Part shown: in pieces, positions 35,981-47,900 of the stretch
Numbering within the stretch: the first letter of the stretch is position 1
Layout of the letters: every line of letters starts with the position of its first letter
NCBI GenBank assembly: GCA_027451445.1
Contig: DAIDJG010000119.1
Coordinates: 1-55,399, forward strand
Length of the DNA stretch: 55,399 nucleotides
Direction: 5' to 3'
Source: Singulisphaera sp.
Lineage (GTDB): Bacteria > Planctomycetota > Planctomycetia > Isosphaerales > Isosphaeraceae
Made by a program: the position numbers and the translations under genes
The notes under the pieces: model-generated
What the model saw: only the letters and a program-made list of their open reading frames with translations
The model's database searches: none
Told to the model about the DNA's origin: nothing

Positions 35981-38900
35981 ATGAGCACGCTTTCGAAGCC
36001 TGTGGCCGAGCTGTCGGCGGATGAGAAGCGGGCGATGCTCGCCCAACTGCTGCGGAAGAAGGCGGGCGGGGCCAGGTCGTTCCCGCTCTCATTTGGCCAG
36101 CAGCGGCTCTGGTTTCTCGACCAGATGGTCCCCGGCCTGGCCGCATACAACGTACCCCTGGCCGCGCGGTTTTCCGGGCAGCTCGATATCGACGCCTTCG
36201 CCGCAAGCTTGAACGCCCTCGTCCGCCGGCACGACGTCCTGCGAACCACATTCATGGCCGGCCCCGACGGCGTGCCGGTGCAGGTCGTCTCGCCAGCGCT
36301 GAATCTGGAAATGCCGGTCAGTTCCGTACGCGATGATGACGAGGTCCGGAGACTGGCGACGGTCGAAGCCCAGCAACCGTTTGACCTGAAGCGCGGGCCG
36401 CTCATCCGCGCACGCTTGCTGCGGCTCAGCGAACTCGAGCATGTGTTACTCCTCACATTGCACCACATCGTCGCTGACGGCTGGTCGCTCGGCGTCCTGC
36501 TCACCGATCTGATGGCCTTCTACGAGGCGAAGACGACGGCGAGTCGGGCCGTGCCAACCGACTTGCCAATCCAGTACGGCGATTTCGCGGTATGGCAGCG
36601 CCAGTCGCTCCAGGGCGATTCTCTCGACCGTCAGCTCGCATACTGGAAACAACGGCTGGCCGGCGCGACGGCAACGCTCGACCTGCCGACCGACCACCCG
36701 AGACCCGCCGTGCAGACGTTCCGCGGCGCGCTCTGCCCGTTTGAGCTGACACCCGGACTCGTGAGCGCGGTGCGCGCTCTGTCGAAACGGGAAGGCTGCA
36801 CGCCCTTCATGATCTTGCTGGCGGCGTTCGAGGCGGTGTTACACCGCTACACCGGCCAGGACGACCTCTGTGTCGGCACCCCCATCGCCGGCCGCAACCG
36901 GGCCGAGACGGAGGGGCTGGTCGGCTTCTTCGTGAACACGCTGGTGCTGCGCGGTGACTTATCGGGTGATCCCTCTTTCAGCGCGCTCCTGGCCCGCGTG
37001 CGCGAGGATTGCCTGGGCGCTTACGCACACCAGGAACTGCCGTTTGAACGATTGGTGGAGGAGCTTCGTCCCGAGCGCGATCTGAGCCGCTCAGCTCTCT
37101 TCCAGGTGTTGTTTGTCTACCAGAATGCGCCCCTGCCGAAGTTGGAGTTTGGCAATCTGAAAGTCAGCTCCTGGGACGTCGACAGCGGAACATCCAAGTT
37201 TGATTTGTCGCTTTTCATCGTCGAACAAAACGAGGGCTTGCGCGGGACGCTGGAGTACAGCACCGAGCTGTTCGAGCCGGCAACCGCCGCGCGCCTGGTC
37301 GGGCATCTTTGTACGTTGCTCGAGGCCGCGGCGACGGATCCGCACCAGCGGCTCTCCGACCTGCCGATGCTCACCAGCGCCGAGCATCGAGAACTCAATC
37401 GATGGAACGAAACTCAGGTAAACTATGCACAAGAGTACGTACTCAACGCTCTTTTCGAGCAGCAAGCCCGCCGCACTCCGGACGCCGAGGCGGTGCGGTA
37501 CGAGGGGCAAGTTTTGAGCTACCGCGAACTGGATCATCGCGCCCAGCATCTCGCCGCGGTGCTCCAGCAGCTTGGCGTCGGCCCTGATACGCCCGTCGCC
37601 GTCGCCATGGAACGTTCGCTCGAACTCGTCGTGGCTCTCCTCGGCATCCTCAAGGCCGGCGGCGCCTACGTGCCGCTCGATCCCGATTATCCTCGCGATC
37701 GCCTCGACTTCATGCTCCACGACGCGGGCACGGATGTCCTGATCACACAGTCCCATCTGCGGGAGCAATTGCCCAGCCACCAAGGCGAGGTTCTCTGCCT
37801 CGACACAGGCTGGGGTGCGACGCGCGAACAAGCCTTCAATGGATCTCCCGGTGCAGGCTGGACTGAGGCTCCTCGTGATTCTGTCGCGTTCCCTTCCCCG
37901 TGCGCAACGGAGACTCTTGCTCTCTCCCCCCCTGTGGGGGAGGGCTGGGGTGGGGGGATCGCGTCGCCCTTGGCCGTTCGAACCCCCCACCCTAACCCTC
38001 CCCCACAAGGGGGGAGGGAAACAGAGGCCCGCGCAACCGGCGCTACAAAACCCTTTACGTCTCCTACTCTCAACCCCGAGCACCTGGCCTACGTCATCTA
38101 CACCTCTGGCTCAACGGGACGACCCAAAGGCGCTCAGAACTCGCACCGCGCTATCTGCAATCGTCTCTTGTGGATGCAGGACGCATACCGCCTTACGCCC
38201 AACGATACCGTTCTTCAGAAAACCCCCTACAGCTTCGACGTCTCCGTCTGGGAGTTCTTCTGGCCCCTCATCACCGGCGCTCGCCTCGTCCTCGCTCGGC
38301 CCGGAGGCCACAAGGACCCCGGCTACCTCGCCGACCTCATCGAAGCGGAACACGTCAGCGTCTGCCACTTCGTCCCCTCCATGCTCGAAGCCTTTCTCAC
38401 CGAGTCCACACTCGACCGCCGCTGTGCCAGCCTGCGCGATGTCATGTGCAGCGGCGAGGCACTGAGCTATGAGCTGCAAGAGCGGTTCTTCGAACGGGTC
38501 GGTGCGCGGCTGCACAACCTGTACGGTCCGACCGAGGCGGCAGTCGATGTGACGTACTGGGAATGCCGGCGCAACGACACGAGGCGCGTGGTGCCGATTG
38601 GTCGTCCGATCGCCAACATCCACATGCACGTGCTTGACGGCGCAGGCCGCGAGACGCCCGTGGGCGTGCCGGGTGAACTGCACATTGGTGGCGTGGGCCT
38701 GGCGCGGGGCTATCACAACCGTCCGGAGCTGACGGCGGAGAAGTTCGTTCACCATGGCCAACTCGGCCGGCTCTACCGGACGGGAGACCTGGGTCGTTGG
38801 CTTGCGGACGGATCGCTGGAGTACCTCGGTCGCCTGGACCACCAGGTGAAGCTACGGGGATTCCGAGTGGAACTGGGCGAGATCGAGGCGGTGCTGTGCG

Positions 38901-41900
38901 AGCAGCCTGGGGTGCGTGCGTCGGTCGTGTTGGCGCGTGAGGATGTGCCGGGAGACAAGCGGCTCGTCGCCTATGTCGTGCCTGATGCGAACGCACCGAC
39001 AGAGACCTCGGACGGGCGTACCGAGCAGATTGCCCAGTGGCAGGCTGTCTGGGAGGACACATACAGTCAAAACGCGGCGAACGGGGACGCGACCTTCAAC
39101 ACGATTGGCTGGAACAGCAGTTACACCGGTCTCCCCTTCTCGGCCGAGGAGATGCGCGAGTGGCTCGATACGACCGTCGCGCGTATCCTCGCGCTCCGGC
39201 CGACGCGCGTGCTCGAGATCGGCTGCGGGACGGGTCTGATCCTTTTCCAGGTCGCTCCTCACTGCGAGCGCTATGTGGGGCTCGACTTTTCTGAAAAGAC
39301 GCTCTGCCGCCTCCAGGAACACGTCACACGGTCTGGCCTGGATCACGTTGACCTTTTACGGCGCGCGGCTCACGAGATCGACGATCTGGACGGCTTCGAC
39401 ACGGTCATCATCAATTCCGTGACGCAGTACTTTCCCGGGATTCACTACTTCGTGCGCGTGCTCGAATGCGCGGCCCAGGCACTCGGGAGCGGCGGCCGGA
39501 TCTTCCTCGGCGACCTGCGCAACGTACGCCTGCTCGACGCATTCCACGCCTCGGTTCAGCTTCAGCGTGCCCCCGCGTCGCTCGCGAGGGAACAGGTTCG
39601 CGCACGAGCACGGGCCAACGCCGCGCACGAGCGAGAGCTCCTGATCGACCCCGCGTTGTTCGAGGCACTGCGAGGCTACATCCCCTCCATCGATCGCGTG
39701 GAGATCCAGCTCAAGACCGGGCGACAGCATAACGAGCTGACGCGCTTCCGCTATGACGCCGTCTTGCACGTGAACGAAACGGCCGGCGATGACGGGCATG
39801 TCGCCATCATGGATTGGCAAGCGCAAACACGGACCGTCGACGACGTCCGCCGGTTGCTTCAGGAGGAGCCGGCTCTCTGCGTGCGACGAGTGCCCAATGC
39901 ACGTCTCACCAACGAAATGATGACCCTCGATCTTCTCTCCGCGCCGGACGGCCCGGCAACGGCCGACGACCTGCGCGCAGCGCTTCGGGACGTTGACACC
40001 GAGGGATGGGATCCGGATGAATTTCGGGCGCTCGGCCGCGAACTGGGTCTTGATGTGGAGGTCCGCTGGTCGGAGAGCGGTGGCGATGGATGTTTCGACG
40101 TGGATTTCCGTCGGACCTTGGACACACGCTGCGGGCGGGGTGTTACGCATCGTCCACCGTGCGCAGAGCGCGCTCTTCCTCCCTCCCCCCTTGTGGGGGA
40201 GGGCCGGGGTGGGGGGATCGCGTCACCGGTGGCCGTTCGAACCCCCCACCCTAGCCCTCCCCCACAAGGGGGGAGGGAACAAGAGGCTGGGGGAATCGGT
40301 CTGCATTCCAGCAGCGCATCTGGCGGGAAGTATCTTTCGGACAAGCGATCCGAAGACTGGTCCAGCTTCGCGAACGATCCACTCTGCGGCAAGACCGCAC
40401 GTGACCTCGTTCCCCGGCTCCGCGAGATCCTCAAAGCGCGTTTGCCGGAATATATGGTTCCGTCCGCGTATGTCGTCGTCGAGAATCTGCCGCTGTCTCC
40501 CAACGGCAAGGTCGACCGCAAGGTGTTGCCCGCACCCGAGCAGTCCCGGCCCGAGCTGGGCGAGTCGTACGTTGCGCCTCGCACTCCGATCGAGCAAAGC
40601 CTGGCCGACCTCTGGGCGGGCGTGCTAGGTGTCGAACGCGTGGGGGTGAACGACAACTTCTTCGAGCTCGGGGGCCATTCGCTACTGGCGACCCAGGTCA
40701 TTTCCCGGTTACGCAAGCTCCTTCAGGTCGAGCTTCCGCTCCGCGTCTTCTTTGAGGCCCCCACGGTCGCCGCTTTGGCCGAACGGGTGGAAGCGGAGCG
40801 CCAGGCGGCGCTCGGATTGCCCGCCGCGCCGCTCCGGCCAGTGGCGCGTGACGGCGAGCTGCCACTGTCGTTTGGACAGGAAACGTTCTGGTTCCTCGAC
40901 CAGCTCGAGCCCGGTAGCCCCGTCTTCAACATCGACGTCGCCGTCCGGCTGCGCGGACCACTCAACGTTTCCGCGGTCGAGCAAGCGATCAACGAGGTAG
41001 TACGTCGACACGAAACGTTGCGAACCACGTTTCATGCGGTCGACGGCCGGCCAGTCGCCGAGGTCGCTGCATTTTCACCGATCTCCGTTCCGGTCACGGA
41101 CCTCGCCGGCTTGCCGGACGCCCTCGCGGAGGCCCGGAAGCTGGCCGAGGAGGAATCGCGACGACCATTCGACCTCGAGCGCGGGCCGCTGTTCCGCGTG
41201 CGGCTCTTGCGCATCGCGCCCGAGGACCACGCCGGCCTCTTGACCGTTCATCACTCGGTGTTCGACGGCTGGTCGCTCGGCGTCTTTCTGCGCGAGGTCG
41301 GGCTGCTGTACCAGGCGGCCTGCGCCGGTACGACCACTCGCTTGCCCGCGCTTGATATTCAGTACGCTGACTACGCGCACTGGCAGCGACAGTGGCTCGA
41401 GAGCGGTTTGATGGCCGATCAACTCACCTACTGGAAGACGCAGTTGGCCGGCCCACTCCCCATCCTCGAGCTTCCGACCGATCGGCCGAGGCCTGCGGCT
41501 CGCTCGTTCCGAGGCGCCCGGCGCATGGCCATCATTCCGAGCCCGCTGACCGAAGCGGTGCAAGCCCTGGCCCGTCGCGAGGGCTGCACGCTCTACATGG
41601 TGCTGCTTGCCGCATTCAAGGCGCTGCTGGCGCGTTACAGCGGACAGTTGGACCTTTGCGTCGGAACCCCCATCGCCGGTCGCAACCGGGCCGAGACGGA
41701 AGGCCTGATCGGCTTCTTCGTCAATACGCTCGTGCTCCGCACCGACCTGTCCGGCAACCCATCCTTCCGCGAGCTGCTGCACCGTGTGCGCGAGGTGGCT
41801 CTCGAAGCCTACGCGCACCAGGAACTCCCCTTCGAGATGCTCGTCCAGACGCTGAGACCTGAGCGCGACCTGAGCCATTCGGCACTGTTCCAGGTTATGT

Positions 41901-44900
41901 TCATTCTTCAAAATGCGCCGCTAAAGATTCCGAACATTGCCGGCCTGACTTCTGGCCCGTTAGTGGAACTTGCCGACAATGGAACTTCGAAGTTCGACCT
42001 GACGCTCACGATGATGGAGGGGACCGCGGGGCTCACCGGCACAGTCGAATACAACACGGACCTGTTTGACGACACGACGATCGAGCGGTTTCTCGGACAC
42101 TATCAGACGTTGCTCGAAGCGATCGTCGCGGATGCCGAGATTCGGCTCGCGCGGATTGGTCTGCTCTCTCCCGCCGAACGGCGGCAGATTGACACGTGGA
42201 AGGGCGCGGCGGCCTCGTACCCGACCGGGGCGTGTATACACGAGCTCTTCGAGGCGCAGGCGCTGCGCACGCCCGATGAGGTCGCCGTAATCGCCGGCGC
42301 TTCGGCGCTGACCTACGACGCGCTCAATCGGCGTGCGAACCAACTCGCTCATCAGTTGCGGGCGCTTGGCGTCGGTCCGGAGGTGCCCGTGGGCCTATAC
42401 CTCGACCGGACGCCTCATCTCCTGGTTGCGGTCATGGGCGTCTTGAAGGCGGGCGGTGCGTATGTTCCGCTCGATCCGGCATACCCCGGCGAGCGCCTGG
42501 CGGCGGTGATCGAGGATTCGGGTGTACCGGTGCTGGTGACCGAACAGGCACGCGCGGGCGAGTTGCCCGTCGGCAACGCCTGTTTGCTTTTCATCGACGA
42601 AGAGGCGGACGTCACCGCCTCAGTGGAAAATCTTGAAGTTGCGCCGATTCCGTCAGCGTCTGCAAGGAGGCTGACGAATGGACGAGAATTGAGAGTCGAC
42701 TTTCGCTCCGCGAAAGAAAATCTTTCGCGGAGCGAAAGTCGACTCTCGGCGCAGAATCTGGCCTACGTGATTTACACGTCGGGCAGTACCGGCCGCCCCA
42801 AGGGCGTGATGGTCGAACACGGGAGCCTTTGCAACGCGTATCATGCGTGGAACGACGCGTACGGGCTAAGCACGGAGGTGAAGCGCCACCTTCAGATGGC
42901 GAGTTGCGCCTTCGACGTCTTTACGGGCGACTGGGTGCGAGCCCTCGCCTCGGGCGGAACGCTCGTGCTCTGTCCCCGCGAGGTTCTCCTCGAGCCCGCA
43001 AAGCTCTACGACCTGATGCTGCGCGAACGGATCGACTGCGCGGAGTTCGTTCCGGCAGTCCTGCGCGCGCTCGTGCAATACCTGGAGGAAACCGGCGGCT
43101 CGCTCGACTTCATGCGGCTGCTGGTCGCCGGCTCGGACGTCTGGTACGCCGGTGAAGCTCAGACCCTGCGCCGGCTCTGCGATCAGCGCACGAGGCTGGT
43201 GAACTCGTACGGCCTGACCGAGGCCACCATCGACAGCACATTCCATGAGATCGACGCACGGGATCTCCCCGACGACCGCACCGTTCCGATCGGCCGGCCC
43301 TTCGCGAACACGGAGATGCGGATCCTGGACCGTGACATGCAGCCGACGCCCGTGGGCGTGCCGGGCGAGCTTTACGTCGGCGGTCCGGGACTGGCGCGCG
43401 GTTACGCACGCAGCCCGGGTTTGACGGCTTCGAAGTTCGTGCCGGATCCGTTCAACGACGACCCCGGCGCCCGGCTGTTTCGCACGGGCGACCTCGCGCG
43501 TTTCTTGCCCGACGGCACCATCGAGCTTCTGGGCCGAAGCGATGACCAGGTGAAGATTCGCGGCTATCGGATCGAGCTGGGCGAAATCGAGGCCGTGCTC
43601 GGCCAGCATCCGGTTCTTCAGCAGGTCGCTGTTGTTGCGCGGAACAGCGGACCCGGCTCCAAACGCCTCGTCGCGTACGTCGCGGCCGACGAACCCAGGC
43701 CCAGCGCACACGAACTGCGCGCATTCCTTCGCGATAAGCTTCCCGACTACATGGTGCCGTCGAGCTTCCTCGTACTCGATCGCCTGCCGCTGACCCCGAA
43801 CGGCAAGATCGATCGTCGGTCGCTCCCCGCGGAGCCCGACGACGCGTCAATTGCCACCGCCTACGTGGCCCCGCGCACCCCCGTTGAGGAACTTGTGGCG
43901 GACGTATGGGCGCGCGTGCTGGGCGTGGAACGTGTCGGCGCGGAGGACAACTTCTTCGACCTCGGCGGCCATTCTCTGCTGGCCACTCAAGTGATCTCGC
44001 GGCTGTCGCAGGCATGCCAGGTTGAACTCCCCCTGCGCCGGCTTTTCGAGACACCGACCGTCCAAGGCCTCGCCGAGAGCATCGAAGTCGCGCGCAGGGC
44101 CGGCCGGAGGCCTCAGCCCCCGTTGCGGCCGCGCCCGCCCGGCGAATCGGCGCCCCTTTCGTTTGCCCAGCAACGCCTCTGGTTCCTCGACCGGTTCGAG
44201 CCCGAAAGCCCGTTCTACAACATTCCCGCCGCCGCCCGCCTCAGCGGCGAGCTGAACGTGGATGCGCTCAAACGCGCCTTGCGCGAAATCGTCAAACGCC
44301 ATGAAATTCTGCGCACGACGTTTCAGGACGTCGATGGCAAGCCCGTGGCCACCGTCACCCCAGAGTTCGATGTGCCGCTGCCGGTCGTGGACGTCAGCGG
44401 CTTGCAGGAGCCTCAAGTTGAGGCAAGGCGGCTGGCGCAGTTCGAAGCACAACGGCCGTTCGCGCTCGACTGCGGTCCAATGCTCCGTACGGTCCTCTTC
44501 AAGCTCGCCCCCCGTGAGCACGTCGTCGTCCTGGTAATGCATCACGTCGCCTCCGACGGCTGGTCGATGGGTGTGTTCTTCCGTGAGCTGATGGCGCTTT
44601 ACGGAGCCTTCACCCAGGGATATAGCCCAGCGCTGCCTCCGCTCCCGGTCCAGTACGGCGATTATGCCGCCTGGCAGCGCAACTGGTTACAAGACGAGCC
44701 ACTGGAGGAGCAGCTCGCCTACTGGAAGTCGCGTCTCGCCAACGCGCCCGCCGCGCTGGAGTTGCCCACCGATCGGCCCCGACCGCCATTGCAATCGGTT
44801 CGCGGTGGGACAGAACCGCTCCGGCTCCCGCCCGTCTTGCACGCGAAACTCAAGGAACTCTGCCGTCGTGAAGGGTGCACGCTCCACATGGCCCTTCTCG

Positions 44901-47900
44901 CCGTGTTCCAGACGTTGCTGCACCGTTACTCCGGCCAGGAGGATATCAGCGTCGGCACGCCGGTCGCCGGCCGTACGCGACCCGAGCTCGAGGGCCTGAT
45001 CGGTTTCTTCGTCAATACCCTCGTGCTGCGTACCGACCTCTCGGAAAATCCCACCTTCGAGGAATTGCTCGAGCGCGTGCGCGAGACAGCGCTCGGTGCT
45101 TACGCACACCAGGACGTGCCCTTCGAACTCGTCGTCGAGGCGCTCCAGCCACAACGCGACCTCAGTCGCACCCCGTTGTTCCAGGTGATGTTCATCCTTC
45201 AGAACACGCCCCGTCCACCCGCCGATCTGCCCGGCCTGGTCCTGTCGCCGATCGAGGCCGACAGCGGCACGGCCAAGTTCGATCTCACTCTGGCGCTCGC
45301 GGAAACGGAGCAAGGACTTGCCGGCAACCTCGAATACAACACCGACCTGTTCGACCCCAGCACCGCCCGTCGCCTCCTCAGTCATTTCCAAAACCTGCTC
45401 GAATCGGCCGTCGCCCACCCGGCGCAACCGATCTCAAAGCTCGCCATGCTGGACGGCGCCGAGCGGCGAAAGATCCTGGTCGACTGGAACGCAACCGCAG
45501 CACCCTTGCCGAAGGCCGTTGCGGTCCACCAGCTCTTCGAGGAGCAGGCCGAACGAACGCCGGATGCGGTGGCACTTGGGTTTGGAGCGGAGCGGTTCAG
45601 CTATCGAGAATTGAACGAGCGTGCGAATCGACTGGCACATCACCTGAGGCGTCTTTTGGAGGAGTCGTGCGCGCAACGTGAGAACGAGATTCGTCCGGTC
45701 ACGTCCCCGCTCGTCGCGCTCTGCGTCGAACGCTCGCCCGAGATGGTGGTCGCGCTACTCGCGATTCTGAAAGCGGGCGCCGGCTACGTGCCGCTCGATC
45801 CCTCATGGCCCGAAGAGCGGCTCGCGTTCATGCGGGACGACGCCGGTGCGGTGCTCGCGATCACTGAGGAATCCCTGGCCGAATTGTGGGAGGAACTCGA
45901 TTCCTACCCAACGACGAACCCGGCGACAGTTGCCACTTCCGAAGCACTGGCCTATGTCATCTACACGTCCGGCTCGACGGGCCGGCCCAAGGGCGTCGAG
46001 ATCAGCCATGGCGCGCTCATCAACTTCCTGGCTTCGATGCGACGACAACCCGGACTCGTCGCGGACGACACGCTGCTTGCGGTCACCACCCTGTCGTTCG
46101 ACATCGCGGCCCTGGAGATCTTTCTTCCCTTGACCGTCGGAGCCAGTGTCCACATCGTCCCACGTGAGGTCGCCCAGGATGGACCCCGGCTCGCGGAAAC
46201 GCTTTCCTTGACGGGCGCCACCGTCATGCAAGCGACCCCAGCGACCTGGCGCATGCTGGTGGAATCAGGCTGGGAGGGGAGCCCGGGGCTGAAGGTGCTC
46301 TGCGGCGGCGAGTCCCTGAGCCGCGAGCTCGGCCAGCAACTCCTGGCCCGCAGCGCAAGCGTCTGGAACCTCTACGGCCCAACCGAAACGACGGTCTGGT
46401 CCACATTGCAACGCGTCGTCGAAAACCAGCCGATTTCTATCGGGCGGCCGATCGCCAACACGCAGGTCTACGTCGTCGATGGACACGGACAACCCGTGCC
46501 GGAAGGTGTTCCGGGCGAGCTGCTGATCGGCGGCGCAGGGGTCGCTCGCGGCTACCACGGACGGCCCGAGCTGACCGCGCAAAAATTCATCGACGACCCG
46601 TTCAGCGGACGCCCCGGCGCGCGGCTGTACCGGACGGGCGACCGCGTGCGCTGGTTGGCCGACGGGACGCTCGAATACCTCGGACGGATTGACCACCAGG
46701 TAAAGATCCGCGGATTCCGGATCGAGCCGGGAGAAATCGAGGCCGCCGTGCGCCAGCACCCGGGCGTTAGCCAGGCGGTCGTCCACGCGATTGAGGATCG
46801 ACAGGGAGATAAACGACTGGTCGCATACGTCGTGGCGGACATGAGTCAGCCAGGCATTGAGGCGGAACACGTTGCGCACTGGCAGGACGTGTGGAACCAG
46901 GCCTACGTCGCTCCCTCGGACACAGCCTTCAACACGAGCGGATGGAATAGCAGCTTCACGGGTCGCCCGTACGATGAAGCGGAAATGCGCGAGTGGGTCG
47001 ACCGCACCGTCGAGCGCATCGAAGCGCTCGAGCCCTGCCGCATTCTCGAAATCGGCTGCGGTACGGGCTTGCTGCTCTTCCGTCTCATTCCGCACTGCGC
47101 AGAGTACACCGCGACCGACGTCTCGGCGGAAGCACTCGCGACCGTGCAGGACAGGTTGGCCTCGGAGGAGTACTCCGCAACCCTCCTCCAGCGAACGGCC
47201 GATGACTTCAAGGGCATCGACGCCGGCTCGTTCGACGCCGTTGTCCTGAACTCGGTGATTCAGTATTTCCCCAGCATGGACTACCTCGCGCGTGTGCTCG
47301 AAGGCGCGGTAGCGTCCGTGCGTCCGGGGGGATTCGTCTTCGTGGGCGATGTGCGCAATAAGTGCCTGATCGATGCGTTCCACGCCACCGTCCTGCATCA
47401 CAAAGATTCAGGCTCCCTGGCGCAAGCCGACGCCCTCGACCGGGTGCGCCGGAGCGCTGCGAGGGAGAGCGAGCTTCTCGTTGAACCGGCGTTCTTTGAT
47501 GCGCTGAAGATTTGCCTCCCGGCCATCACTCGCGTGGACGCCCTGCTCAAACGCGGCACACATATGAACGAAATGAACACCTTCCGCTACGATGTCATCC
47601 TGCACGTCGGCGGTGAGGCGGTACCCTCTGTGGAACCGGTCTGGCTGGATTACGGTCGTCAGCCTTGGTCGCCGTCCGAGGTCGAGACACTCTTGAACGA
47701 TGAGCGCACGGCGCTCCTCGCCATCGCCAATGTGCCCAACGCGCGCATTCCCGTTGAGGTTCGGACGCTCCTGCGCGAGGATGCGCTGCCTGCGGTCGAT
47801 CCGGAAGAGTTCTGGGCGCTCGGTGATCGCCTGCCGTATTCGGTGTTCATGCGTTGGTCACCCAATGATGACTCGGGTCGTTTCGACGTCGTGTTCCGTC

